Positions 43,141-52,548 of a stretch of 64,000 nt of DNA are shown here, one piece after another. Position 1 is the stretch's first letter. The number at the start of each line of letters is the position of its first letter. Below the pieces are notes generated by a model that was not told the origin of the DNA, searched no databases, and saw only the letters and a program-made list of their open reading frames with translations. The stretch comes from an uncultured Kiritimatiellota bacterium. GTDB lineage: Bacteria > Verrucomicrobiota > Kiritimatiellia > RFP12 > UBA1067. The stretch lies in contig CAKTZA010000005.1 of the NCBI GenBank assembly GCA_934635045.1, positions 1-64,000 on the forward strand, read 5' to 3'. The position numbers and the translations under genes were made by a program.

Positions 43141-43616
43141 TTGTGGCCCCCGTCGCCCATCATGCACTTGACGGAGCACTCGACCGCCGGAAGTCCCTTC
43201 GCGTCCGCCTCGCCGTTCAGGTAGCCCTTGAACTTGAAGATGCCGAGCGGCTTCTTCGCGCGCACGGTCTCGACGACCGTCACGAGCCGGTCGCCCGGAC
43301 GGAACGGATGGCGAAAGCGCGCGTCGGTGACCGCCGCGAGGAGGAACGTCGCGTCCGCGCCGAGGACGCCGCGCGCGACGACCACTGCGCCCGCGACCTG
43401 CGCCATCGCCTCGATGAGCACAACGCCGGGCACGACGGGATAGGTCGGGAAGTGGCCCTTGAAGAAGTCGTTCTTCTCGTGCGTGAACGTGTATTCGCCG
43501 ATGCCGCCCGTCTCGTCCGCCGACAGCAGGCGGTCAACGAAGAGGAACGGCGGACGGTGCGGCAGCAGCGACTCGCCGCTCCGATTGTAGACTTCTTTGA
43601 ACTGCGGAAGCTCCAT
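43137..43616 (-). CDS. fabZ: FabZ-type 3-hydroxyacyl-ACP dehydratase
   Basis: A 159-residue hot-dog-fold dehydratase. LLPHRPPFLFVDR and HFPTYPVVPGVVLIEAMAQ carry the catalytic His and Glu of FabZ. It removes water from 3-hydroxyacyl-ACP in fatty-acid elongation. The gene overlaps hisD by 4 bases. The Shine-Dalgarno (GGGAT) is weak, and an 8-bp repeat array lies just upstream between it and fabF. Confidence 0.92.
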   Translation of the reverse strand: MELPQFKEVYNRSGESLLPHRPPFLFVDRLLSADETGGIGEYTFTHEKNDFFKGHFPTYPVVPGVVLIEAMAQVAGAVVVARGVLGADATFLLAAVTDARFRHPFRPGDRLVTVVETVRAKKPLGIFKFKGYLNGEADAKGLPAVECSVKCMMGDGGHK

Positions 43617-43639
43617 GATCGTTATCCCAAGGCAAACAG

Positions 43640-43703
43640 ATTCGCCAATTCACCAATTCGATTATTCGCCAATTCGATTATTCGATTATTCGGTTATTCG
43701 ATT
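43640..43703. repeat. Octanucleotide tandem array, unit ATTCGNNN
   Basis: Eight units in a row (ATTCGCCA, ATTCACCA, ATTCGATT, ATTCGCCA, ATTCGATT, ATTCGATT, ATTCGGTT, ATTCGATT) in the 93-base gap between fabF and fabZ. It is the same unit family as the array within hrpB 5.7 kb away. Confidence 0.92.
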
Positions 43704-43709
43704 ATTTCC

Positions 43710-44993
43710 TCACGCCTTCTTCAGGACCAGGACGCCGTTGTGCCCGCCGAAGCCGAGCGACGTCGAGAGCGCGACGCGGATGTCGCGCGCGACGCCCTTG
43801 TTCGGCGTGTAGTTGAGGTCGAGCGGCGTCTCGCCCTTCGCCGTGTCGACGTCGAGGTCGGGCTCGTCGTAGTTGATCGTCGGCGGCACGAAGCCCTCCT
43901 GAATCGCGAGCGCCGTGATCGCCGCCTCCAGCGCGCCCGTCGCGCCGAGGAGGTGGCCGTGCATCGACTTCGTCGAGGACACGTTGATCTTCTTCGCGCC
44001 CTCCTCGCCGAAGATCGTCTTGAACGCCTTCGTCTCCATCTGGTCGTTGAGGTGCGTCGAGGTGCCGTGCGCGTTGATGTAGTCGACCGTCGTCTTGTCG
44101 GTCACGCCCGCGTCCTTCAGCGCAATCTCGATCGCCCTGATCGCGCCGGCCCCGGACGGATCCGGCGCCGTGATGTGGTAGGCGTCGCACGTCGCGCCGT
44201 AGCCCGCGAGCTCGGCGTAGGCCTTTGCGCCGCGCGCCCGCGCGTGCTCCTCGCTTTCGAGAACCAGCACCGCCGCGCCCTCGCCCATGACGAAGCCGTC
44301 GCGGCCCTTGGTGAACGGACGGCAGCTCGTCTCCGGCGTGTCGTTGTAGTGCGTCGAGAGGGCCTTCATCTTCATGAAGCCGCCGATCGCGAACTCGATG
44401 ATCGCCGCCTCGGTGCCGCCGGCGACGACGACGTCCGCCCGCCCCGCGCGGATCATGTCAAGCGCGAGCCCCAAGGCGTCCGTCGACGACGCGCACGCCG
44501 TGACGACGACCTGCGCCGGGCCCTTTGCGCCGAGCGCGATCGCGATGTTGCCCGCCGCCTCGTTCGAGATCAGCTCAGGAATCGCGAGCGGCGAAACGCG
44601 GTCCGGCCCACGGTCGAAGAGAACCTTGTAGCTATCACCCGTCACGTCCAGCCCGCCGATGCCGTTGCCGATCAGGACGCCCACGCGATCCATGTCGGGC
44701 TTCGCCTCGGCGGTGTAGCCGGCGTCCTTCCACGCCTCGACCGCCGCCGCGACCGCATACTGCGAGAAGAGCGCCATGTGACGCGCCTCGCGCTTGTCGA
44801 TGAGGCCCGAGTCGATGGCGTAGGCCTGGAAGTCCTTCACCTCGGCCGCGACCTGCGAGGTGCAGCGGGAGGGATCGAACTTCGTGATCCGGCCGATGCC
44901 GGGCTTGCCGGCCTTGATGCTGGCCCAGGCGGCCTCCTTGCCGTTGCCGCTCGCGCAGAGCATGCCAATGCCGGTGATCATCACTTTCTTCAT
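43710..44993 (-). CDS. fabF: 3-oxoacyl-ACP synthase II (KAS II)
   Basis: A 427-residue condensing enzyme with the complete Cys-His-His triad: VTACASSTDALG, NAHGTSTHLND and SMHGHLLGATG, where SMTGHLLGAAG is more usual. GFGGHNGVLVLKK closes the fold. It elongates acyl-ACP with malonyl-ACP. GAAAGGAATCC precedes the start. The length and lysine in STKSMHGH are normal. It follows fabH by about 40 bases and precedes fabZ. No acyl carrier protein gene is in the cluster, so it presumably uses a carrier made elsewhere. Confidence 0.94.
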   Translation of the reverse strand: MKKVMITGIGMLCASGNGKEAAWASIKAGKPGIGRITKFDPSRCTSQVAAEVKDFQAYAIDSGLIDKREARHMALFSQYAVAAAVEAWKDAGYTAEAKPDMDRVGVLIGNGIGGLDVTGDSYKVLFDRGPDRVSPLAIPELISNEAAGNIAIALGAKGPAQVVVTACASSTDALGLALDMIRAGRADVVVAGGTEAAIIEFAIGGFMKMKALSTHYNDTPETSCRPFTKGRDGFVMGEGAAVLVLESEEHARARGAKAYAELAGYGATCDAYHITAPDPSGAGAIRAIEIALKDAGVTDKTTVDYINAHGTSTHLNDQMETKAFKTIFGEEGAKKINVSSTKSMHGHLLGATGALEAAITALAIQEGFVPPTINYDEPDLDVDTAKGETPLDLNYTPNKGVARDIRVALSTSLGFGGHNGVLVLKKA

Positions 44994-45031
44994 GGTTTGG
45001 ATTCCTTTCGTGTGTGAAATGTCAGGGTCTG

Positions 45032-46045
45032 TCAGAGATGGGGCCAGGTCAGGTAAGTCCCGGCGTAGGTGAGGCCCGCGCCGAAGCCGACGAGGACGAT
45101 GTTCATGCCGTCCTTGAGTTCGCCCGTGCGGACGGCCTGGTCAAGCGAAATCGGGATGGACGCGGCGGACGTGTTCGCCGTCTCCGCGAGGTTGAGCCAG
45201 AACTTCTCCAGCGGCAGCTTCATGCGGCGCGCGCACGCCTCGATGATGCGGCCGTTCGCCTGGTGCGCGAAGACGCGGTCCAGCGCGGACGTCTCGACGC
45301 CCTTGCGCGCGCAGAGCTCCTGCGTCACGCGCGACATCGTCTTCACGGCGAACGCGAAGACCTCGTGGCCCATGAGCGAGAGCGTGGAGCGCGGCGCGTG
45401 CGGCGCGGCGGTCGGGAGGCCCGTCACCGGGTCGAACGGCAGCGACGTCATCGTGCCGCCCGTGCGCTGGATGAAGTGGCGGCCCGAGCCGTCCGCCCCC
45501 AGAATCGTCGTCGCGGACGATTCGCCCGCCGTCCTGTCGCTTTCGAGCACGACCGCGCCCGCGCCGTCGCCGAAGAGGATGCACGAGCTGCGATCCGTCC
45601 AGTCCACGATGCGCGTCAGGCACTCCGAGCCGATGACGAGGGCCTTCTGCCCTGGATTGCAGACGAGCCACCCGCGCGCCTGCTCCAGCGCGTAGACGAA
45701 GCCCGCGCACGCCGCCAGCAGGTCGTAGGCGCCCGCGTTCACGCAGCCGAGAAGGCCCTGCACGATGCAGGCCGTCGACGGAAAGGTGTTGTAGTCGGGC
45801 GTCGAGGTCGCGAGCACGATGAGGCCGACGTCCTCCGGCGCCACGTTCGCCGTCGCCAGCGCCGCGCGCGCGGCCTTCGTCGCCATCGAGGACGTCGTCT
45901 CGCCCTCGCCGGCGATGTGCCGCGCGTGGATGCCCGTGTGCGAGAAGATCCACTCGTCGGACGTGTCGAGCGCCGCCGCGATGTCTGCGTTGGTCACCAC
46001 CTTCGGCGGCAGGTAGCTCCCCGTTCCAAGAATTCTGATTCCCAT
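45032..46045 (-). CDS. fabH: 3-oxoacyl-ACP synthase III (KAS III)
   Basis: A 337-residue FabH with the Cys-His-Asn triad: AACAGFVYALEQ, FAHQANGRIIEA and ETANTSAASIPISL. It begins MGIRILGTGSYLPPKVVTN, as in most FabH proteins. It starts fatty-acid synthesis from an acyl-CoA and malonyl-ACP. It is the first gene of the fabH-fabF-fabZ-hisD-acyltransferase-GT2 run. Its ATG lies only 8 bases after a -10 box, so translation is probably from a leaderless or nearly leaderless mRNA; no Shine-Dalgarno is present. Confidence 0.94.
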   Translation of the reverse strand: MGIRILGTGSYLPPKVVTNADIAAALDTSDEWIFSHTGIHARHIAGEGETTSSMATKAARAALATANVAPEDVGLIVLATSTPDYNTFPSTACIVQGLLGCVNAGAYDLLAACAGFVYALEQARGWLVCNPGQKALVIGSECLTRIVDWTDRSSCILFGDGAGAVVLESDRTAGESSATTILGADGSGRHFIQRTGGTMTSLPFDPVTGLPTAAPHAPRSTLSLMGHEVFAFAVKTMSRVTQELCARKGVETSALDRVFAHQANGRIIEACARRMKLPLEKFWLNLAETANTSAASIPISLDQAVRTGELKDGMNIVLVGFGAGLTYAGTYLTWPHL

Positions 46046-46053
46046 GACGGGGT

Positions 46054-46084
46054 ATTATAGCAAAAATCGGCGGCGCAGGGGCAA
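46054..46084 (-). promoter_or_regulatory. fabH promoter, extended -10, leaderless
   Basis: Minus strand TGC-TATAAT (hexamer 46059-46054), 8 bases before the fabH ATG. A weak TTGCCC at 46084-46079 lies 19 bases upstream. The start region GCTATAATACCCCGTCATG closely matches that of the broken ATPase gene. Confidence 0.65.
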
Positions 46085-46085
46085 T

Positions 46086-46221
46086 CCCGCTCTCACCCCG
46101 TTTTTTAGCGCCATTTTCAACAGCTTATCTCGGTTTCTCTTCCAACCCCAGCCGGCGCTGGCCAAAAAAGGCATTTTCGGCGTCCGGCGATTGTCAAGAG
46201 AGTCGGGGCAGGGGCGATGCG
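46086..46221. other. Intergenic region between the fab operon and the second saccharide locus
   Basis: About 135 bases with no gene. A perfect stem CCAGC-CGGC-GCTGG occurs at 46152-46165 with an A-run on its right. In RNA from the minus strand the U-run comes before the stem, so it is not a standard intrinsic terminator for the gene ending at 46,222. Confidence 0.45.
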
Positions 46222-47220
46222 TTAGCCGAAGAAGCTTTCGCAGAACTCCCTTTCGGTGCAGTCGGCCTCGGCAAGGGCCGAGAACTCGTTGCCGCGCTGA
46301 TTGCCCCAGCTGTAAAAGCAGACGAGCCTGCCGCCGTGCTCACACATGTCAAGGTCTGAGGCGTTCACGTCCTTCGCCCCTGCAATATAGGCCTTTTCCG
46401 CGTTCGAGAACGCCGCGCGCGGATGAATCATCTTGTCCCACGGATCGTAGCCCAGCACGACGTGAGGGCTCCGCTCCCACGCGAAGAGATCGCGCGAGCG
46501 CATGACGCGCGTCTCGAAGCCCTCCTCGTACGAGCCTTCGAGGTGAAAGAAATAGAACCAGCCGGCGTGATGCTTCAAGGCGGGGGCGCCCGTGTAGATG
46601 TCCTGGCCCATCTTCGCGCCTTCGACGACCTTCCAGTTCACGAGATCCGACGATTCGGCGAAAAACATCGTGAACGGCGTTCCGACACGATCAAGCGGCG
46701 CACCGAGCTCAAACGAGAGGACATATCGACCCTCCGCCCGACACATCGTCGTGTTGTAGCCTTGCCACGCCGGGTTCTCCAATATGACGCGCGGCTCTGT
46801 CCAATGGACAAGATCCGTCGATTCCATCTGGTAGAACCGTCCCTTGCCCCAGTTCTCGACCGCCGTCACGACCACCCGGTCTCCGGCAACGAACGCATTG
46901 CCCATGTGCAGCCCCCTGCCGAACGAGGACGTAACCGTCTTCATGTCCGACAGGTCGAGGAAGCGGAAGTAGGAGTCGCCCGTCTCATTGAAGCGATAGC
47001 GCTTGTCCGGGCGCTCCCATCTGATATACTCCATCAGCCAGAGCCTTCCTTTGAAGACGATGGGATTCGCCTCGACGATGAAGATGTCAAACGTGCCGAG
47101 CTTCTTCAGGCGAATCGGCCTACGCCCGCCTTGACGCTCCGTGCTCGCGCAGCCGACCAGCGCAAACGCCGCCGCGCCGCCGAGAAATTCCTTTCGGCTC
47201 AAGATTCTTGCCTCATTCAT
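46222..47220 (-). CDS. Exported five-bladed propeller protein (GH43/GH117-like)
   Basis: A 332-residue protein. The N-terminus LSRKEFLGGAAAFALVGCAS suggests export with a lipobox (LVGC). The body reads as blades of a five-bladed propeller: IVFKGRLWLMEYIRWE, GNAFVAGDRVVVTAVENW, ESTDLVHWTEPRVILENP, SSDLVNWKVVEGAKMG, SRDLFAWERSPHVVLGYD. The DLVxW pattern is typical of GH43, GH32 and GH130 enzymes and of related non-catalytic sensors. I could not assign the catalytic acids with confidence. It follows the GH2 gene by 34 bases as the last member of the rhamnosidase operon. Confidence 0.68.
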   Translation of the reverse strand: MNEARILSRKEFLGGAAAFALVGCASTERQGGRRPIRLKKLGTFDIFIVEANPIVFKGRLWLMEYIRWERPDKRYRFNETGDSYFRFLDLSDMKTVTSSFGRGLHMGNAFVAGDRVVVTAVENWGKGRFYQMESTDLVHWTEPRVILENPAWQGYNTTMCRAEGRYVLSFELGAPLDRVGTPFTMFFAESSDLVNWKVVEGAKMGQDIYTGAPALKHHAGWFYFFHLEGSYEEGFETRVMRSRDLFAWERSPHVVLGYDPWDKMIHPRAAFSNAEKAYIAGAKDVNASDLDMCEHGGRLVCFYSWGNQRGNEFSALAEADCTEREFCESFFG

Positions 47221-47254
47221 GTGACCTGTCCTTTCTTCTTGCTTTCAGAAGCCA

Positions 47255-50077
47255 TTACGGCAAGGCGGCATCGCCGGCGCGGACATCGGACGACGGGTCG
47301 CTTGGATTGCGCGCCACGTTTGCGTTCGCCGCCCCCGTGACGAGCGGTGCGGCGATTACGGCACGCAGCTGCGCCACCGTCAGGGACTGCGCCGGCGCGA
47401 ATGTCTCCGACCCCGCATACGCGAGAAGTCGCGCCTTCAGCCATGATGCCGCCGGGTCTTCCGCCCGAAGGGCGAACGAACAGACGAGCAATTGTCCTGC
47501 CCCCACCCGGTACTCGAAAAGCGCCGCCTGCCGAATCGGGCACTTGACGGACGAGGCGACGTCGACGACCGGAGCGAACGGCACGCCCGCCTCCAGCTGC
47601 ACGGCGCATCCTCCCTCCAGAAGCCGACGGAACTGCCACCCGCAGTACCCTTCGTGAGGAAAGTCACGGAAGATCGGATGTCCGGACTCAATCACCGTCG
47701 CATAATTGCCCGAACACCGTCCCGCGAGCCCAATCCGAAACGTCGTCGGCAGAGACTTGAACGGCCCCGCCCCCAGCAGCAGCACACGCTCGCCGTTCTC
47801 CATCGCCGTGACAAGGGCCTCCGCCGAGATGTCCGAAACGACACGCACACCCAATGCCCTACCCGTCGCACCGGGCGTCGGGAAGGCGTAGACCTCCCAG
47901 GCATTCTCGACACGCGAAGAGCCCTCGCCCAGGGTTGCCGTCAGGAGGAATTCCTTCGGCGTCGCGGACATCGGAAACGGCACTGTCACAACGCCAAGCG
48001 GCAAGACCTCTCCGCAGGGAACGCGCGGCGCGCGAAGGGACGTCTCGAAAACCGATGCGCCGTCCTTCTCCATGAGCGTCACGCGCAAAATCCCCGGCGG
48101 ACGACTGTCCGCATAGTTGGAGAGCGAGAATGCGACAGCCTTCGCCTCGCCGCACCGAAAGACGAAATCGCCGCCGAGATCGCAGAGCAGGACTTCTGCC
48201 GCATTGTAGCGGCGGACGTTCTCTACCGTCTCGCCCGGCTTGAGACGGTAGAACTCGTCCATCATCCCGACCGAATAGCCGAACGTGTGCCAGTGAGAGT
48301 TGATGTCGCCGAGGAAGTCGAAGCCCGCCGTCCGGCGTGAGGCGCGCACCTTCTCGAACGTGAACTTGCGGATGCGCCGCATCCATTCGCAGGAGTTTCG
48401 GAAGTACCGGTCGGCGCGGACGAGGAGCCCCCGTTCGTCCAGCATGCGGCGCAGGCCCGAAAAGATGCCGACACGCACGATCGGCGAGTCCGCCGGGTAC
48501 ATCCGCTCCGACGACAAGTCGGCATAGGTCGAATCAATGCAGATCTCGTGCGACGTGCGCGGTTTCCCGCAGTAGGCGTCTCCCCAGGCGTCCAGGTCAG
48601 CGGACGTGCCGAGATTCAGCGACTCGTAGCTCGCGGCGCCCTGCTGATACGACGTGAAGAAGTCGCTGTAGTTGGCGAGGCGTGCCATGCGCGCAGGGTT
48701 ATGCGGGAACGGCGCGGCCGCAATGTCGTCCTTCCCCGGCATCAACATGTACTCGACGCCCCGAAGTGCGCTCATCGGCGTGAAGAGCGCATCGGTCTCC
48801 GTGTGTACGATGTCTGCAACGCACGCCAGATACGCCTCCGCAATCCGATCAATGCGCGTCTCGTTGCCCGTGCAGTAGATGACGACGGACGGATGGCTGC
48901 GCGCGAAAGCGACGATGGCCGCATACTCGTGTACCGGCACGAAGTTTGGCGACTCGACATGCACGAGCATGCCGAGCTCGTCCGCCGCCTCCAAGTACTC
49001 CGCCGGCGGAACGTAGGTATGGAACCGGACGAAATTGAAGCCGAGTTCCTTGCGCTTCGCCGTCACCATCCGATAGTAGGCGGGGTCGCGCGGCACGTGG
49101 ATGCTTTCCGGGAAGTAGGCGTGTTCCGTCACGCCTCGCAGATAGACGGGCTTTCCGTTCAGCCGGAAGCGCTCGCCATCCGCCGTGAGACGGCGAAGTC
49201 CGAACTTCTGGCGAAACGTCCCGCCGCCCGCCGAGATGCGAAGGTCGTAACGTTTCGGGTTCTCCGGCGACCAAAACGCATAGCCGTCCGTGGGGAGCGT
49301 GACGCCACCGACGGCTCGACCGCACGCAAGGACGTTCGTTCCGTCCGCAATCTCGTAGGAATAGGCGTCCTTCCCGGCGATGCGAATCGTGAAGGATTTC
49401 AGGTCTGTCGCCGTCGTGACGCAGACGTCCGCAAGGTCGCTCGTCGGGAATCGAAGCTCAAGTCGTCCGTTCACGCCGCCTGTCGACCGATAGATTGACC
49501 GCGTCGTGAGCCCGCAGACGTAGTCGCAGTAGCCGAGGTTCGGGTTGTTCGAGACCGCAAGGACAATCTCGTTCGCGCCGCGGCGCAGAACGCCCTCCGG
49601 GACGGTCAGCTCGAACGGCGTGGAAAAACCCTGACGAAAGGCGATGAAGCGTCCGTTCACCCAGGCATAAACCTGGTTGCGAACGCCCTCAAAGCGCAAA
49701 GCGGCCGCGCCCGCTCGTTCAAGCTCGACCGTGCGACGGTAGTAGAAGCATCCGTAGACTTGCGGCAGGGTCGTGTCCTCGGCCCAGCCCGTGAGCGGAA
49801 ACGACTGCGTCAGATGCCAGGGATTGAGACGGAATTCGTCCTTCAGCCCAGCCGCACGAAACGCGGACACCATGTCCTCCCAGTAGCCGGGAATCGCATG
49901 CTCGACGCGCACGCCCACGAAGGACGGATACTCGACTGACTCGCAGGCGTAAGGCCGATAGGCCATCTCCCACGCGCCGTCCAGCGACACCGACTCGTAG
50001 ATCGCGTGTTCGTGTGCCGCCGAGGACGTCCCGACAGACAGCGCACACGCGCATGACAGCAAGACGGTCTTTTTCAT
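47255..50077 (-). CDS. GH2-family secreted glycosidase
   Basis: A 940-residue protein with a signal peptide (MKKTVLLSCACALSVGTSSA). It has a jelly-roll sugar-binding domain (about 25-205, with YRRTVELERAG and RNQVYAWVNGRFI), an immunoglobulin-like domain (about 210-300), and a GH2 barrel from about 305 (FRLNGKPVYLRGVTEHAYFP). The acid/base Glu is in IYCTGNETRID (E406) and the nucleophile is probably in TSHEICID (E511). A long C-terminal beta-rich region follows. Family activities include beta-galactosidase, beta-glucuronidase and others. Its ATG overlaps the rhamnosidase stop (ATGA), so the two are co-translated, pointing to a rhamnose-containing glycan. Confidence 0.85.
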   Translation of the reverse strand: MKKTVLLSCACALSVGTSSAAHEHAIYESVSLDGAWEMAYRPYACESVEYPSFVGVRVEHAIPGYWEDMVSAFRAAGLKDEFRLNPWHLTQSFPLTGWAEDTTLPQVYGCFYYRRTVELERAGAAALRFEGVRNQVYAWVNGRFIAFRQGFSTPFELTVPEGVLRRGANEIVLAVSNNPNLGYCDYVCGLTTRSIYRSTGGVNGRLELRFPTSDLADVCVTTATDLKSFTIRIAGKDAYSYEIADGTNVLACGRAVGGVTLPTDGYAFWSPENPKRYDLRISAGGGTFRQKFGLRRLTADGERFRLNGKPVYLRGVTEHAYFPESIHVPRDPAYYRMVTAKRKELGFNFVRFHTYVPPAEYLEAADELGMLVHVESPNFVPVHEYAAIVAFARSHPSVVIYCTGNETRIDRIAEAYLACVADIVHTETDALFTPMSALRGVEYMLMPGKDDIAAAPFPHNPARMARLANYSDFFTSYQQGAASYESLNLGTSADLDAWGDAYCGKPRTSHEICIDSTYADLSSERMYPADSPIVRVGIFSGLRRMLDERGLLVRADRYFRNSCEWMRRIRKFTFEKVRASRRTAGFDFLGDINSHWHTFGYSVGMMDEFYRLKPGETVENVRRYNAAEVLLCDLGGDFVFRCGEAKAVAFSLSNYADSRPPGILRVTLMEKDGASVFETSLRAPRVPCGEVLPLGVVTVPFPMSATPKEFLLTATLGEGSSRVENAWEVYAFPTPGATGRALGVRVVSDISAEALVTAMENGERVLLLGAGPFKSLPTTFRIGLAGRCSGNYATVIESGHPIFRDFPHEGYCGWQFRRLLEGGCAVQLEAGVPFAPVVDVASSVKCPIRQAALFEYRVGAGQLLVCSFALRAEDPAASWLKARLLAYAGSETFAPAQSLTVAQLRAVIAAPLVTGAANANVARNPSDPSSDVRAGDAALP

Positions 50078-52548
50078 TCGGCCTTTTCTCCTCCGCATGA
50101 AGTGTCCGCAATCAGATTCAGCCCCGGCGCCAGCGGACGCGAGACGCCCTGCCAGACGAACTCGCCCGGGAGACCCGGCGGCAACGTGACCGTACCCGTC
50201 GCCTCGCCCTCGCGGAACGCAAGGTCGACCTTGACCGGGCCCTTCGGCGTCGGCGTCTCGGACTGGATCTCTTTCAGCCGCCCCGGCTGCGGCGCGACGC
50301 GCACGCGACGGAACCCGGGCGCGGACGGACGGACTCCCGCGACTGCGGCCTGAAGGAAGTAGACCGGGCTCGCGCTCCAGGCGTGGCAGTCGCTGCGCGC
50401 GTCGATGTGCTGGGTCTCGAACGCCGTGCGTCCGCCCCATGCGATAAAGTCGTTCCACGCGCGGAACCGCTCCAGCACGACGTCTGCACGGCCACAACGC
50501 GCCAACGCCTCAAACACGTAATAGGAGAAGTAGGTGCTCGCCGACGCAAGTCCTTTACCCGATACGAGCGCGCGCACGGCAGAGGTTCGCCGCGCGTCCG
50601 TCAAGACATCAGCAAGGATGCCCAAGGCCTGCGCGTGTTCGCTGAAACAGTCCTTCGCCTCCGTATCGGCAAGCAGCCCACGCGCTTCCGACCAGAACCT
50701 TTCCAGGATCGACACGCCGAGACGTTCCGCCTTGCGTCGCCAGAAAGCGGCCAATTCGGGTTCTCCCAACGCGGCTTCAACCTTTTCAGCACTCTGTACG
50801 GACATGAGATACAGAAGGTTGCAGAGCGCGCTCACGCCCTTTCCAGGTTCGCCGCATGGCGCGCACCCCGTCGGAAAATCGGGGTTCTCCCTCGCCCAGT
50901 CCTTCACCCAGTCCATAAAGCTCCATCCCGGCAGGTTCTCCAGAAGCCCGTCGACGTTCTCGTAGCGGGCCAGCCCGGCGAGCGCGTTCCGAACGCCCGG
51001 CAACCGCTCCCTGATGAAGGCCGCGTCATCCCGCCAGAGCAAATGGTCTTCCAGCATCTGTATCCAGCACATCGTATACGTACACGACTCCTGATTGGCG
51101 CGCGACGGAAACTGCATCGGCACGAACCCATTGTCGCGCCGCGCCCAGTCGTAGACGCTTATCGCGAAGCGCGCCAGACGCGGATCGGACGTCAGCGCGT
51201 TCAGGACCTGCAGCTGGATGCGCGTGTCGCCGGCATACATCTGCTGCTCGTAGTACGGACAGTCAAACAGCATCTCGTGCAGACATGACTCCATCGTCCG
51301 GCGCGACAGGCGGAAGACAGCCTCTACGGAGGGGTCATCGCAACGGAACGCGGCGTCGACCGAAAGCGGATAGCGCGATTCACCAAGGGCGATTCGGCGA
51401 ACTTCAAGCGGTTCATCCGCCGTCTTTACCGTCACGCGGCACCAGCGTCCGCACCGCCACCAAGGCGTCGTGAAGCAAGCGTCCGGGCGACCGTCCGAAA
51501 CAAAGGTGTCGGCAAAGGCGTGCAAGAAGACCTTGCCCTCCCATTCGTCGCGGTTGCCCTTCGCGCCCCTGTCGTCGTACAGCGACTCCGCCCAGCTCCA
51601 CGTGACTGTCGCGTCCCTTCCACCCGAAGTCTCCAGTTCGGGATAGGCGCAGAAATAGTCGTCAAGGTCCCACCAGAAGTCCCGCGTCTCATGCGCCGGC
51701 ACCGTAAACGGCTCCGTCAAGTCCTGGGCGGCGTTGACGATGCGCCCGGGCGTTTTCGTCTCGTACGCCTGATCCGGGCGATCCGCCGGAAAAAGCATCC
51801 AGCCGTGCGGACGTTCCCACCAGCGCGCACCATCGATTCCCCTGCGGACGGCAACAGCCTTTTTCCAAGCCTCTCGCGGCGGCTCTTCATGGAGGAGCCC
51901 GGTGCCCGTCACCCGACACTGGTTGCCAACGCCAAACGCCTCCGACGTGCCTCGGTCCGTCATCACGGTGCCTTTCAGCGGCGCGACATGCCAAGCCCCC
52001 CTTCCGGTCGTCAGAGCCGCGTCGTAGGCGCCCTCGGCCTTCAGGAGGAAACCGCCGCGAAAGGAAAGCTGCGCGACAGGCGCGGCGGCAAGCAGTTGCC
52101 AGCAGGTGGCCTCCAGGCGATGAGGGCCGGGTTCGAGCCCGGTGACTTCGTAGCTCTGGTAATACCAGTGCTCCACCAGCCCACGCTGCGGCCCGCGCGC
52201 CACCGCCCGACCGTCCAGGCTGAGCACGAACCGCTCGTCCGCCGAGACGTCAAGCCGCAGGGGCGATCCGTCCGAGACGAAGTCGTTCCTGAACCGGAAA
52301 AACCAGCCGGGCGTCTCCCCGGCCTTGGCCCGCGCCACGGCGTCTTCGCCGCAGGCGGCAACGCCAAACACGTCGTGTCCGGGCATCCAGATCCACGCGG
52401 CCGTGTCCGCCGGCTGGACGATCCGCACGTTCTCGTCGCCGCGCGCATAGCGTGGCGGACGCATCACCTGCCGGACTTCGAGCGCGACGACGTTCCCCGC
52501 GACCAGCGACGCGAGCGCGACCGCCGCAAGCGTCCAGCGTCCGCTCAT
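50074..52548 (-). CDS. GH78-like alpha-L-rhamnosidase, secreted
   Basis: An 824-residue protein with a signal peptide (about 1-23). N-terminal beta-sandwich domains (about 30-390) include VSADERFVLSLDGRAVARGP. An (alpha/alpha)6 barrel follows, with MLFDCPYYEQQMYAGDTRIQ at the usual site of the GH78 acidic motif (DCPxRDE...GD in most members) and SDCHAWSASPVYFL near the end, equivalent to SxxHGWSA. A C-terminal beta domain (GFRRVRVAPQPG) closes it. The catalytic acid motif is altered (YYEQQ for QRDER), so activity may be shifted, as in several Bacteroidota relatives. Overlaps both neighbours by 4 bases. Confidence 0.83.
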   Translation of the reverse strand: MSGRWTLAAVALASLVAGNVVALEVRQVMRPPRYARGDENVRIVQPADTAAWIWMPGHDVFGVAACGEDAVARAKAGETPGWFFRFRNDFVSDGSPLRLDVSADERFVLSLDGRAVARGPQRGLVEHWYYQSYEVTGLEPGPHRLEATCWQLLAAAPVAQLSFRGGFLLKAEGAYDAALTTGRGAWHVAPLKGTVMTDRGTSEAFGVGNQCRVTGTGLLHEEPPREAWKKAVAVRRGIDGARWWERPHGWMLFPADRPDQAYETKTPGRIVNAAQDLTEPFTVPAHETRDFWWDLDDYFCAYPELETSGGRDATVTWSWAESLYDDRGAKGNRDEWEGKVFLHAFADTFVSDGRPDACFTTPWWRCGRWCRVTVKTADEPLEVRRIALGESRYPLSVDAAFRCDDPSVEAVFRLSRRTMESCLHEMLFDCPYYEQQMYAGDTRIQLQVLNALTSDPRLARFAISVYDWARRDNGFVPMQFPSRANQESCTYTMCWIQMLEDHLLWRDDAAFIRERLPGVRNALAGLARYENVDGLLENLPGWSFMDWVKDWARENPDFPTGCAPCGEPGKGVSALCNLLYLMSVQSAEKVEAALGEPELAAFWRRKAERLGVSILERFWSEARGLLADTEAKDCFSEHAQALGILADVLTDARRTSAVRALVSGKGLASASTYFSYYVFEALARCGRADVVLERFRAWNDFIAWGGRTAFETQHIDARSDCHAWSASPVYFLQAAVAGVRPSAPGFRRVRVAPQPGRLKEIQSETPTPKGPVKVDLAFREGEATGTVTLPPGLPGEFVWQGVSRPLAPGLNLIADTSCGGEKAE

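Noticed and set aside
37911..43703. ATTCG arrays as CRISPR
   Set aside because: Units are 8 bp with no spacers, and no cas genes are near.
46140..46175. CCAGC-CGGC-GCTGG stem with A-run as a terminator
   Set aside because: In the direction of the adjacent minus-strand gene the U-run precedes the stem; no plus-strand gene ends there.
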